This document shows, one piece after another, positions 8,025 through 17,298 of a DNA stretch of 64,000 nt; positions within the stretch are counted from its first letter, which is position 1, and the number at the start of each line of letters is the position of its first letter. Below the pieces are notes generated by a model. That model was not told the origin of the DNA, did no database searches, and worked only from the letters and a program-made list of their open reading frames with translations. The stretch comes from a bacterium (GTDB lineage: Bacteria > Latescibacterota > Latescibacteria > Latescibacterales > Latescibacteraceae). Both the position numbers and the translations under genes were made by a program. The stretch covers positions 32,570-96,569 of the forward strand of contig JAJFUH010000038.1 in the NCBI GenBank assembly GCA_021372535.1, written 5' to 3'.

Positions 8025-9929
8025 TCATGAACCGATATATTCCTTCCACCACAGCGCAAAATTGAGCAAAAACCAAATATCGACTCCCTGCCCGTTGTCC
8101 AGAAATTGGGAAATCTGTTTTTTGTCGAGAAAATCGGTTTTGTCGCAGAATGAATTCATCTCGGTTCTCGATTTTTCCCCGAGACGGTCGAAAAACCATT
8201 CGTACACAGGCACTCCGAATCCCTGTTTGGGACGGTCGATGAGCTCATCGGGGATGATGCCGCGAACCGCTTTTTTCAGGATATATTTTGTCACGCCGTT
8301 CTTCGTTTTTACTTTTTCCGGGATGCTCATGGCGAGCTCCACGAATTTGTGGTCGAGAAACGGCACACGGCATTCGAGGCTCACTCCCATGCTCATCTTG
8401 TCGACCCGCATCAGGAGCAGCTCCGGCAGCCGGACGCTCAGATCGGCATAGCTCATCCAGTTCAGGTTCGATTTTTCCCATGCTTTTTCTTCGAACCGTT
8501 TCCGGATTGGCTGGAGCGCTTCCCATGTGGAGAAATTCTTGAATTTCTGCCGCAGGCGCGGGCTCAGTATCGTGGCTTTCTGACTGTCGCTGTAAATGTC
8601 ACACCCTCCCCAGAAGATGGGCTGGCCGAGCGATATGCGGCGAAGCCATTCGAGCTTGAAATCATTACGGAATATGGGCCGGTCTTTCAAAAAAGACATC
8701 CCGATATTCTTCAGCCAGGGGAAAAGGAAATAATCGCTGAAATTCGCCGCATTGAGCGGACTCTTCCACCACGGATATCCCCAGAAGAGCTCATCGGCGC
8801 CCTCGCCGACCTGACAGACGATGACGCCGTTGTCCCTGGCCAGCTTCGATACATAATAGACGGGAATACATACAGGATCGGCTATCGGCTCGTCCTGCAG
8901 CCAGACCATTCGGGGGAGAAAATCGAGGAGATCGTCGATGGTCAGGAGCTTTTCATGATGTTCCGCTCCAAGAATGTCAGCCATCTTTTTTGCATAGTAG
9001 CCTTCGTTCTTGTAGCTCTGGTATTCGCCGACATACCCGATGGTGAAGGTCTTGACCGGGTTCTTTTCGCCCTCCGAGAAAAATGCCGCATTGGTGCTCG
9101 AATCGATCCCGCCGGAAAGGAAAACGCCCACCGGGACGTCGCTCACCTTGCGGTACCGTACCGTCGTGCGCAGCTCATCGACAATGCGATGGGCTATTTC
9201 GTCCTCGCTGACTCCGGTGAGAGGCTCGGTATGATCCCAGACATCCCAGTACCTGTTCTCCTGAATCCGGCCGTCCTCATGTACTTTGAGCCATGTTCCG
9301 CCGGCAAGTTTCCCGATGCCCTCGAACAGGGTCAGCGGAGCGGGAGTGGTGATGAACGTCAGAAAATGATACAGGGCCTCCTCGTTGACCGCGCGGTTCT
9401 GTTCGGGGTCCTGGAGCAGGGCCTTGATCTCGGAGGCGAAGACGATACGGCCATGATGGATGCTGTAGTAGAGCGGCTTGATGCCGATGCGGTCACGGAT
9501 AAGCCAGAGCTCGCGTTTTACCGAGTCCCAGAGCGCTATGGCGAACATACCCCTGAAACGGTGGAGACATTCGATGCCCCACTGCTCGAACGCATGGATG
9601 ATCACCTCGGTATCGGAGTGATCGGTCTTCCAGCGGTGGCCGCCGATCGCTTCGAGCTCGGCGCGTATTTCCTGGTGGTTGTATATCTCGCCGTTGAACG
9701 ATACCCAGAGCGTCTCGTTCTCGTTGCTCATAGGCTGCGTGGCGCTTTCCGAGAGATCGATAATGGAAAGCCTCCTGTGCCCCAGACCGAAGCGCCCTTT
9801 TTCATCGATCCATAATCCGGCGCCGTCCGGTCCCCGATGATCCATGACATCACGCATGTTCATGATATAGGCAGGTGTAACGATAAAATTACTGTTTTTA
9901 AAAACAAGAGCACCGGCTATTCCACACAT
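8025..9929 (-). CDS. asnB: Asparagine synthase (glutamine-hydrolysing), AsnB type
   Basis: 634 residues. It begins MCGIAGAL, with the Ntn nucleophile Cys2 of the class II glutaminase domain, and contains HRGPDGAG and FNGEIYNH. The synthetase half carries the PP-loop LSGGIDSS near residue 270 and a later RVPFLDH motif, all as expected for asparagine synthase B. In glycan-biosynthesis loci such paralogues often amidate uronic acids or other acceptors rather than make free asparagine (family knowledge); the adjacent UDP-sugar dehydrogenase and sugar kinase make that plausible here. Full length, no missing catalytic residue seen. Confidence 0.92.
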   Translation of the reverse strand: MCGIAGALVFKNSNFIVTPAYIMNMRDVMDHRGPDGAGLWIDEKGRFGLGHRRLSIIDLSESATQPMSNENETLWVSFNGEIYNHQEIRAELEAIGGHRWKTDHSDTEVIIHAFEQWGIECLHRFRGMFAIALWDSVKRELWLIRDRIGIKPLYYSIHHGRIVFASEIKALLQDPEQNRAVNEEALYHFLTFITTPAPLTLFEGIGKLAGGTWLKVHEDGRIQENRYWDVWDHTEPLTGVSEDEIAHRIVDELRTTVRYRKVSDVPVGVFLSGGIDSSTNAAFFSEGEKNPVKTFTIGYVGEYQSYKNEGYYAKKMADILGAEHHEKLLTIDDLLDFLPRMVWLQDEPIADPVCIPVYYVSKLARDNGVIVCQVGEGADELFWGYPWWKSPLNAANFSDYFLFPWLKNIGMSFLKDRPIFRNDFKLEWLRRISLGQPIFWGGCDIYSDSQKATILSPRLRQKFKNFSTWEALQPIRKRFEEKAWEKSNLNWMSYADLSVRLPELLLMRVDKMSMGVSLECRVPFLDHKFVELAMSIPEKVKTKNGVTKYILKKAVRGIIPDELIDRPKQGFGVPVYEWFFDRLGEKSRTEMNSFCDKTDFLDKKQISQFLDNGQGVDIWFLLNFALWWKEYIGS

Positions 9930-10180
9930 GGAATTCTTCCTGTTCTGTCAAAAGCACAATTCACCGTTATTATGCTGTTGTGTGTGTCTGTGACACATTC
10001 ACCGATTCGTTTATAAAGCTACAAGTTACAAAAATAAGTCGTATAAAGTCAAACGCAATAATATTCATGGGTTATTTCCCGAGAAAGAAATGCAAATCGG
10101 GAAGGTTTTTTAATTGTATTTTCTGGTTATTCAATAAGTGCATATAATTAACGGATGTGATGTTTTGACACATTAAAAAT

Positions 10181-10303
10181 GTCATTCCCGTAAAAGACGT
10201 CACCCATCGAATCATTAATCGGGGGCGGGAATCCATCGCCCCATACTCGATAAAGAGTAGTGTCAATACTGGATTCCCAATTCACTTCGTTCTTGGGAAT
10301 GAC
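10181..10303. repeat. GTCATTCCCG dispersed element, composite copy
   Basis: GTCATTCCCG (10181-10190) is followed by CGGGAATCCATCG (10227-10239), then GGATTCCCAA (10271-10280) and TTGGGAATGAC (10294-10304) in reverse sense. The same words recur at 54707-54735 and 63821-63850. The internally inverted arrangement suggests either two abutting copies or a hairpin-forming miniature element. Non-coding. Confidence 0.6.
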
Positions 10304-10361
10304 AGTACTTGTACAATAAATTAGTGATTATGAGCTCATTGAATAATCAGATTGTATTTTA

Positions 10362-10390
10362 TTGAATCAATCACTATTATCTTTTATATA
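10362..10390 (+). promoter_or_regulatory. Candidate sigma-70 promoter for the nucleotide-sugar dehydrogenase
   Basis: TTGAAT (10362-10367) and TATATA (10385-10390) are separated by 17 bases, about 64 bases upstream of the ATG at 10455. Spacing and -10 match the housekeeping consensus well; the -35 matches 4 of 6. Predicted only from sequence. Confidence 0.5.
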
Positions 10391-10454
10391 CCGGTGCAGT
10401 ATGGAATTATCCATGACTTTTCACATACCATAACAAGATACAAGGGAAAGCGTG

Positions 10455-11822
10455 ATGAATAACGAGAAAGTTTATTCCGTAATCGGTCTCGGGAAGCTCG
10501 GCGCTTCGATGGCCGCGGCTGTTGCAAGCCGGGGATTTCAGGTTATCGGCGTTGATATAAATAAAAAAGCTGTCGATCTGCTCAATGCCGGTCATGCTCC
10601 GGTGCATGAGACGGACCTCGAAAACTATGTTGCCGCCAACAGGGAACGGCTCCGTGCAACCATGAGTCACTACGATGCGGTGATACATTCTGACATTTCG
10701 TTTGTCATCGTTCCCACGCCGAGTGACAAACGGGGCGCATTCTCTCTCCAGTATGCCGCATGGGCGTTCCGTGAAATGAGCAGGGGGCTCAAAGATAAAA
10801 ATTCATATCATCTCGTCGTTCTCGTAAGCACGGTACTTCCCGGTTCCACCCGTTACGGCCTGCTTCCAGTGCTGGAAAAAGGATCGGGGAAAACATGCGG
10901 GCCCGATTTCGGGCTCTGCTACAGTCCCGATTTCATCGCGCTCGGGAGTATTATACATAATTATCTGAATCCCGATTTTAATCTCGTCGGCGAATTCGAC
11001 AGGCGCTCGGGCGATCTTCTCGGGGAATTTTACTCGCAGGTCATGCTCAATAGTCCCCCGTGCAAACGTATGACCCTCGAAAACGCCGAACTCGCGAAAG
11101 TTGCGCTCAACACCTTCGTAACCACGAAAATCGCCTATGCCAACATGATCGCCGAAATCTGCGAGCAGATTCCCGGCGGCGATGTTGATGCGGTTACCGA
11201 TGCCATCGGAACCGATTCGCGCATCGGGAAGCAGTACCTCAAGGGCGCTCTCGGTTATGGCGGCCCGTGTTTCCCGAGGGATAACCTGGCGCTCAGCTTC
11301 TTCGCTTCACGCATGAATGTAAAAGCCGAAATTGCGGAAACCACCCATCGCTCAAACTTTCAGTGGGCAGAAAAAATTGTCAGACGGCTGATCAGCGAAA
11401 TTAAACACCCCGCTACCGTGGCAGTACTTGGGCTGGCATATAAACCGTATTCGGACGTTGTCGAAGAATCTCAATCGCTGTATATAGCACAGGCTTTATC
11501 GGAAGCGGGGGTCAGAGTCATCGGATATGACCCGCTCGCGGGGAATGCCGCCCGGAACGAGATTGGCGACAGAACGGTGATACTCGATTCCCTTAGAGAA
11601 TGCCTCGATCAGGCTGATGTCGTGCTCATCACCACACCGGACCCGGAGTTCAAGGCTCTCAGGGCAGAGGATTTCGGAGATAAAAAGGTCGTTGTTTTCG
11701 ATTTCTGGCGCATCCTCGAAAAAGAGCTCGCGGGAAAGGCCACCATACGGTATATCCCGGTGGGCAGAAGCGTCGACGATAAGACAAACAGGGACAGACT
11801 TTTTTCATTATGGAATAATTGA
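10455..11822 (+). CDS. Nucleotide-sugar dehydrogenase (UDP-glucose/GDP-mannose dehydrogenase family)
   Basis: 455 residues, a cytoplasmic NAD+-dependent oxidation of an NDP-sugar to its uronic acid. The N-terminal Rossmann motif is VIGLGKLGASMA. The central dimerisation domain carries the catalytic-cysteine loop GYGGPCFPRDN (about residue 272), and a C-terminal UDP-binding domain starts near VAVLGLAYKP. A GTG precedes the ATG by one codon; AGGGAAAG upstream fits ATG 10455 best. It is divergent from asnB and completes a plausible uronic-acid and amidation branch of the glycan locus (inference). The nucleotide (UDP or GDP) is not decided by what I can see. Confidence 0.9.
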   Translation: MNNEKVYSVIGLGKLGASMAAAVASRGFQVIGVDINKKAVDLLNAGHAPVHETDLENYVAANRERLRATMSHYDAVIHSDISFVIVPTPSDKRGAFSLQYAAWAFREMSRGLKDKNSYHLVVLVSTVLPGSTRYGLLPVLEKGSGKTCGPDFGLCYSPDFIALGSIIHNYLNPDFNLVGEFDRRSGDLLGEFYSQVMLNSPPCKRMTLENAELAKVALNTFVTTKIAYANMIAEICEQIPGGDVDAVTDAIGTDSRIGKQYLKGALGYGGPCFPRDNLALSFFASRMNVKAEIAETTHRSNFQWAEKIVRRLISEIKHPATVAVLGLAYKPYSDVVEESQSLYIAQALSEAGVRVIGYDPLAGNAARNEIGDRTVILDSLRECLDQADVVLITTPDPEFKALRAEDFGDKKVVVFDFWRILEKELAGKATIRYIPVGRSVDDKTNRDRLFSLWNN

Positions 11823-11961
11823 AACGGGAATTCCCTGATCCGAGCCGTTCATAATAATCTGATAGAATGCGGATTTTCGCAGATTTGTTATAAATATTTT
11901 TAAATAATCCGGATCAGCATAAATTTTAATCCCGGTAATCTTTCAATTCCGGAGGTTCTGC

Positions 11962-13431
11962 ATGAAGAATCAGGTCAGGGTCTTTCTTTTTATTGCCGTT
12001 GTGTTTGGCTGCTTTTCCACGGTAATTATTTCCGATAAAATTGACCCTGAAACGCAGTTTGTTATTCCCGAAACCGGAGATGCCCTCTATAACAGAGCTC
12101 CCGATCCCCTTCCCTGGATTCTTCCTGAAATGCTCGATCCGGCTTACTGGACAGCGCGGATGAAAAACCCGGATGAGGTTATACTGACCCCGGATAAAAT
12201 TGAGATCATGAATGCGGTCTACAAACGGTTCATAACCTCTCCCGATCCCTTCAGGGATGTTCCGCCGGAACGCAGGCCAGTTCTGATTCAATGGTGGCCC
12301 GGATTTTCTATTTCCGTTCCGAATATTGGCTCTTTATCTCCTCAGGCTGTTGCCGATACGGTCAGAAACAGGCTCCAGGCCGAAACAGCATATCTCCGTC
12401 AGCAGGAGTATGGAAACGCGCTGGCCATACGGTACAGCGCAGAGGAAATCGATGCATTCGAACGCGAAATATCGCTCGATACGGCGAAAGATACGGTCAC
12501 CGTACATCATGGTATCGCTGTCCGCACCGCACGGCTCAGGAATATACCCTCTTTTTTCCCCCAGCAGACCGGTCTGACGCAATCGAGGAAAGAACGCTGG
12601 GACCTCTGGAATATCGGAGTAATCAAAATAGGCATGCCGGTGCAGATACTCCATGTATCGAAATCGGGCGAGTATCTGTTCGTGCTGTGCGAGGCGGGAT
12701 ATGGCTGGACGAGGAGCGATGATATCGCATTCTGCACCGTGAAAGAGATCGATGAATTTGTCAATGCCCCTGATTTTATTGTGGCAACAAACGACCGTGT
12801 GCAGTTTTATACCGATGAGAGCTGTACTTATGCTTCAGGGTGGTTCGGCCTTGGAACACGGCTCCCCCTTGTTTCCGGAGCAAATCCCCGTCTAGTGAAG
12901 GTTCCTGTCCGTAAAATGAACGGGAAGTTCGCCACCGAGACGGCGTGGATTGCCGATACGGGTGATGTCCATGTCGGCCTTGTTCCCTATACGCGGCGCA
13001 ACATTGTCACGATAGCATTCAGGCTCCTCGGCACTCCCTATGACTGGAGCGGCGCCTGGTTCGGCCGTCAGCACGAGACAATCTACCGCGATATTTTTGC
13101 CTGTTTCGGATTCGTTCTGCCCTGTCACAACGCCCTGTTCACCTTTTATAACAACAACAATGCCACGGTTCTTCTCCCCGACATGGGCGCGGAGAAATAT
13201 TATGAAAAGATGAATGAAAACGAGCCATTTGTCACCCTCCAGAGCTGCGGCGACCACTGCCAGCTCTATCTTGGAGAATACAGGGGAAAACCAATTGTTT
13301 TCGACCAGCATGGCTACGGTTATCCCGACGAAAAGGGTGTATGGTGGGAAGTCAGACGGTGTACTGTCGGGGATATGCGCCTGCCGCGGAATTTTCTCAG
13401 GGAGAAAGTGACATTTCTGGAGCTCATGTGA
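11962..13431 (+). CDS. Secreted SH3 / NlpC-P60-like protein, catalytic Cys apparently lost
   Basis: 489 residues with an N-terminal hydrophobic signal (1-22). Residues 58-85 (MLDPAYWTARMKNPDEVILT) match the N_NLPC_P60 helper region. Two SH3b-like domains occupy about 175-345. A C40-peptidase-like fold follows: PYDWSG at about 357, then the helix RDIFACFGFVLP, and GDHCQLYLGEY at about 429. In active C40 enzymes the segment before the helix carries D-C-S; here it reads QHETIY, so the nucleophile Cys appears replaced by His or Glu. A likely pseudoenzyme binding the cell wall (inference). The paralogue at 57522 keeps Cys. ATG is preceded by GGAGG. Confidence 0.75.
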   Translation: MKNQVRVFLFIAVVFGCFSTVIISDKIDPETQFVIPETGDALYNRAPDPLPWILPEMLDPAYWTARMKNPDEVILTPDKIEIMNAVYKRFITSPDPFRDVPPERRPVLIQWWPGFSISVPNIGSLSPQAVADTVRNRLQAETAYLRQQEYGNALAIRYSAEEIDAFEREISLDTAKDTVTVHHGIAVRTARLRNIPSFFPQQTGLTQSRKERWDLWNIGVIKIGMPVQILHVSKSGEYLFVLCEAGYGWTRSDDIAFCTVKEIDEFVNAPDFIVATNDRVQFYTDESCTYASGWFGLGTRLPLVSGANPRLVKVPVRKMNGKFATETAWIADTGDVHVGLVPYTRRNIVTIAFRLLGTPYDWSGAWFGRQHETIYRDIFACFGFVLPCHNALFTFYNNNNATVLLPDMGAEKYYEKMNENEPFVTLQSCGDHCQLYLGEYRGKPIVFDQHGYGYPDEKGVWWEVRRCTVGDMRLPRNFLREKVTFLELM

Positions 13432-13538
13432 CAGGGGATGTATGAATCAAGGATTAAGCGGATTGATAGGGAATGAAAATTTATACATCGGGGAATGATT
13501 TCAAACTTTATAATTTATAAAATCAAGGAGTCCGCTGT

Positions 13539-14408
13539 ATGAAATCACGTAAATCTCTCTCCCGCCGCTCGTCGCTTTTCCGGCTCGGCGGCATCGGTGC
13601 GCTGACAGCGCTCGGGACGGCTGTTTTTCCAAAGCGTTCACATGCAGCCCTTAAAAAAGCCACGGCGTTCGCCCTCGTCGGAGACCGTTATCACAACTCC
13701 GACTACATCCGCACTTCGCTCGGCAGGACACTCGTCCGTGAGGCGGGTCTCTCAATCGATTTCACTGACGAGGTCACCCTGCTCAATGCGGAGACGCTCG
13801 ATGGCTACAAGATGCTCATCGTCTTTCGGGACGGCATGCTCTGGCCGGACGGCTACATGGGCTCGTATCCGGGGTACGAATCCGGGTCCGGCGCGGATAT
13901 CAAGAGCGTTCCGCCACTGCCGGAAATGAAAAGCGAGCCGGTCATGTGGATGCAGCCCGACCAGGGCCGTGCGGTGAAGGAATTCGTGGAGAACGGCGGC
14001 TCGGCCTTTTTCTTCCACAACAACAGCCACGTGTCGCTCTCGAACAAAGACTACCGCGATGTCGAGGGTGCCATCTACACCGGGCATCCGGCGGTCCGCC
14101 CCTTTCATGTGCGGATCACGAACCGCAGCCATCCCATAACGAGGGGAGTGAACGATTTCCTTGTCACCGACGAGCAGCACTATGTGACGTACGATAAGGA
14201 CCCGAAGTACGTGCTCATGCGGAGTGTTAACGCTGACGGCCTTGTCTATGGCGACCAGGGTATATCGTGTGAGGCAGGCTGGGCGTATGAGTATGGCAAG
14301 GGACGTGTGTGCTTCATGGCGCCGGGACACATGATCTCGGTGATGTGGAACCCGGAGTATATGAAACTCCAGAAAAACGCGGTCAGGTGGCTCCTGCGGG
14401 AGACTTGA
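13539..14408 (+). CDS. Tat-exported ThuA-like protein
   Basis: 289 residues with a twin-arginine-like N-terminus (SLSRRSSLFRLGG) and an Ala-rich cleavage region ending near SHAALKK. The rest is a ThuA/class I glutamine-amidotransferase-like fold: a Rossmann-type core (ALVGDRYHNSDYIR), VKEFVENGGSAFFFHN, the SHPITRGVNDF motif and a C-terminal GKGRVCFMAPGH. ThuA-like proteins are linked to sugar metabolism but rarely assigned a reaction. First gene of a co-directional set with heparinase, CBM9-like proteins and a serine hydrolase. AAGGAG precedes the ATG. Paralogue at 52875. Confidence 0.8.
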   Translation: MKSRKSLSRRSSLFRLGGIGALTALGTAVFPKRSHAALKKATAFALVGDRYHNSDYIRTSLGRTLVREAGLSIDFTDEVTLLNAETLDGYKMLIVFRDGMLWPDGYMGSYPGYESGSGADIKSVPPLPEMKSEPVMWMQPDQGRAVKEFVENGGSAFFFHNNSHVSLSNKDYRDVEGAIYTGHPAVRPFHVRITNRSHPITRGVNDFLVTDEQHYVTYDKDPKYVLMRSVNADGLVYGDQGISCEAGWAYEYGKGRVCFMAPGHMISVMWNPEYMKLQKNAVRWLLRET

Positions 14409-14450
14409 GTTGGTTACGCCCGGCATGGAACTGTTAAAGCGGAGGAAGCA

Positions 14451-17255
14451 ATGGTAAGATGGTCGATGTTTTTTATGCTTTTGATGGTTGCGCTGTGTCC
14501 GGGGTGCTCGAAAAAGACCGGTACCGGGCCATTCACACTGTATAAGGAGCAGGATGTCGCTCGTGCCCGCGAGAATGTAAAGCGCTACCCCTGGGCGCAG
14601 GAAATCGTGGAAGGCTGGAAGCGCAATGTCGATTATGCCATGAAGCAGGAACCTGAGTTCTTCGAACACATGATCTCCGAGCTGACCATGTGGCCCACCT
14701 ACGGCCAGAACTGTCCCGCCTGCGTGGGCAGGCTTTCCTCGATGGGCGAGACGGGCCTCTACCGGTGGAGTGTCGAAGACCCCGACAAGCTGACCTGCAA
14801 GTACTGTGGCACGGTGTATCCCAATCCCGAATACCCGGAAACGGGCAGCATGACAGCTCCGAAAACAGGGCAGACGTTCACTTTCTTCCTGACCGATGAA
14901 GAGCGGGCGCACCCCGGTGATACATCGGGGAAATACGCGTTCAGATGGGCTTCATGGCCGGTGCATACGAGTTTCAGCGGCGTCATCCGCTACTGCAAGG
15001 CGAGCTGGTGCATCGGCAGGGTACTTACACTTGCCAGACTCTATGCGGTCACCGGCGATGTGAAATATGCCGAGCGCGCCGCCCTGATCATGGATATTAT
15101 GGCACGGCGGTATCCGAACTGGCTGTATCATTCCTACAACGGAACCTATGCGGACTGCCCGCCCGCCGAAGCAGCGAAATCGCTCGGCGAATATCCCCGC
15201 GGCGGCAGATTTCCCATCGAAACCATCATAACCGCTTTCCCGGGCCTCCACACCCAGGGCGATCATGCAGTGCTGAACAACGGATTCTGGGGAGCCGGGC
15301 GATTCGGCTGCAGCGGAACCGACGGCGATTTTATCCTCGATATGACGGTCGCTTATGATCTCATACGAAATGCACGAACAGCCGATGGGAAACCGGTCAT
15401 CAGCGTTGAGATGAAAAAACACATCGTAAACGACCTCATCATTGCGGGCTGCGTCGATTCGGAGAACTGGGATGAGATCAACAACAAATGCGGACCCTCC
15501 CGTGCGTTGAGCGCCGCAGTGGGCATCCTGTTCAACCGTCCCGAAAGCGCCCGCCGTGCCCTCGAGGGTCTTGAAGCGCTCATGGAGCACAGCTTCCATT
15601 TCGATGGCTTCTGCAGGGAATCGCCTTCCTATTCGGCAATGCATCTCGGTCTCATGCGCGATATTCCCGAAATTCTCGCGGGTTACTCCGACCCCTCCGG
15701 ATATGTCCCGGAAAAGGGCGAACCGCTCCGCGATTTCAACCCGTTCACAAGCCTCGACCGCTACCGTCTCGCACAGGAGAGCATGGTGCGCATGCTCGAT
15801 CCCAATCGCCGGTATCCGGTTGTCGGCGACACTCATTACGGAGAGGGGATCAATCCAATGTACGCCGAGCTTCTTGCCGACCGTTACGATCCCTCGTACG
15901 CCGGTCTGCTCGAAGAGGCCCAGGGCGCCCCGCTGGCTAAAAAGGGCAGCGAATATGCCCTCTGGCACCGTGACCCCGACCTGAAAGTAACCGGAAGCGG
16001 AGGTTTTCCTCTGTATACCGAATGGTTCCCCGGATGGCATGTGGCTGTCTTGCGCGGCGGTTCCGCAAAGAAGCATACCGCACTCTATCTGAACGGCTAC
16101 GAGCATGGCGGACACCGTCACTACGACACTCTCGGCCTCATCTATATCGCCCACGGCAAGGAAGTTGCCACCGACCGCGGATATATCTGGGACGACCCGC
16201 GGAACGCCTGGACGAAGAGCACCCTGTCGCACAACATCGTGACCGTGGACGGCATGTCGCAGGACGGCGAAGGATGCCATTCTGTGCTTGAGCTGTTCGG
16301 CGCCGCTCCCGGAGTGGAAGTCGTTCAGGCTTCGGCCAATGCCTACAAACAGTGCGACCGTTACCGCCGCACGACGGCGCTCGTGCAGATACCCGGCGGG
16401 CAGACGTATGCGGTCGATTTTTTCCGCGTCCGCGGCGGTACCCGTCACCAGTATTGTTTCAACTGCAACGGGAACCTGGTCGCTGTAACCGGCGGCAAAC
16501 CCCAGCCGTGCAGGGATAAGATCGAATGGCTCGGCAATCTCCGCGCCATGCAGCCGAAAGGACCGTTCACCGCGACATGGGAACAGGACGGCGTCCGTAT
16601 GGACATGACCATGCTCACCGGAGTCGACCGTCTCATCATCGCCGATGCGCCGGGCTGGCGGAGCTACCACGGCGATGAACTCAATGCCCCGCCCATTCAG
16701 CAGATACTGGCCGAGCGGACCGCCCGGAAAGATGCGGAAAGCGCATATGCGGTCGTTCTCGCGCCTTACACCGGCGGAGTATCTCCGGTCAGGTCGGCAC
16801 ATCTTGTGGCCGAGGATCCCGTGAGCGGCGCTATGGCGGTTGCTGTTGAGCTCGAGGGAAGAACCGATTACATTATATCATCACCCGACGATGAGCAGCG
16901 TTCGTACGGGCCTGTCACGATGGCGGGACGGTTCGGATTCGTATCGCTCGATTCCGGCGGAACGATGATGCAGGGATACCTGCTCGACGGCACCGGGCTG
17001 CGCTGCGGAGAGACTGCCATTACAATCCCCGAAGCCCGCACGACTCTCAGGGTTTCGGCTGCCGGGGGAAGGAACTTCACCTGTGCCGATCCCGTTTCGG
17101 CGGGCAATGATCTCAAAGGCAGTTATGTTCTTGCGGGCGAGACGGGCTTCGAAATCGAATCCGTGGCGGGGAACACCATAACCGTACGGGATTATCCCGT
17201 TCAGGCTTGCGATACGGTGACTGTCCTCCGTTCGCGGTGGTATGAAAAAAACTGA
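14451..17255 (+). CDS. Heparinase II/III-family polysaccharide lyase lipoprotein
   Basis: 934 residues. The N-terminus MVRWSMFFMLLMVALCPGCS looks like a lipoprotein signal with the lipid Cys near residue 19. An (alpha/alpha) toroid-type middle leads to the heparinase II/III domain, with the histidine-rich catalytic stretch EHGGHRHYDTLG at about 548-559 and DRGYIWDD just after; a beta-sandwich C-terminus follows. The family cleaves uronic-acid-containing glycans (heparin, alginate and similar) by beta-elimination. It starts 42 bases after the ThuA-like gene with GGAGG ahead of the ATG. Substrate not determinable from sequence alone. Confidence 0.85.
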   Translation: MVRWSMFFMLLMVALCPGCSKKTGTGPFTLYKEQDVARARENVKRYPWAQEIVEGWKRNVDYAMKQEPEFFEHMISELTMWPTYGQNCPACVGRLSSMGETGLYRWSVEDPDKLTCKYCGTVYPNPEYPETGSMTAPKTGQTFTFFLTDEERAHPGDTSGKYAFRWASWPVHTSFSGVIRYCKASWCIGRVLTLARLYAVTGDVKYAERAALIMDIMARRYPNWLYHSYNGTYADCPPAEAAKSLGEYPRGGRFPIETIITAFPGLHTQGDHAVLNNGFWGAGRFGCSGTDGDFILDMTVAYDLIRNARTADGKPVISVEMKKHIVNDLIIAGCVDSENWDEINNKCGPSRALSAAVGILFNRPESARRALEGLEALMEHSFHFDGFCRESPSYSAMHLGLMRDIPEILAGYSDPSGYVPEKGEPLRDFNPFTSLDRYRLAQESMVRMLDPNRRYPVVGDTHYGEGINPMYAELLADRYDPSYAGLLEEAQGAPLAKKGSEYALWHRDPDLKVTGSGGFPLYTEWFPGWHVAVLRGGSAKKHTALYLNGYEHGGHRHYDTLGLIYIAHGKEVATDRGYIWDDPRNAWTKSTLSHNIVTVDGMSQDGEGCHSVLELFGAAPGVEVVQASANAYKQCDRYRRTTALVQIPGGQTYAVDFFRVRGGTRHQYCFNCNGNLVAVTGGKPQPCRDKIEWLGNLRAMQPKGPFTATWEQDGVRMDMTMLTGVDRLIIADAPGWRSYHGDELNAPPIQQILAERTARKDAESAYAVVLAPYTGGVSPVRSAHLVAEDPVSGAMAVAVELEGRTDYIISSPDDEQRSYGPVTMAGRFGFVSLDSGGTMMQGYLLDGTGLRCGETAITIPEARTTLRVSAAGGRNFTCADPVSAGNDLKGSYVLAGETGFEIESVAGNTITVRDYPVQACDTVTVLRSRWYEKN

Positions 17256-17298
17256 GAGCACCAGATGATACAACATCAATAGACCGGGGAGGCTGGTA

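Larger units (their letters stand above)
9930..10454. other. Intergenic region between divergent asnB and ugd genes
   Basis: 525 bases without a convincing gene. It separates the divergent asparagine synthase and nucleotide-sugar dehydrogenase genes. It holds a dispersed GTCATTCCCG element (10181-10303) and a promoter-like pair (10362-10390) facing the dehydrogenase. The remainder is AT-rich with no other structure that I can support. Confidence 0.6.

Noticed and set aside
13752-14912. Minus-strand open frame of 386 codons across the ThuA and heparinase genes
   Set aside because: It spans two well-supported plus-strand genes and their junction, with no start context or domain.
14952-16802. 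Very long antisense open frame opposite the heparinase gene
   Set aside because: Its 616 codons have no recognisable domain, mirror a conserved lyase on the plus strand, and arise from codon-position GC bias; the same holds for the long frames opposite the asparagine synthase (8349-9815) and the bi-domain oxidoreductase (1484-2236).
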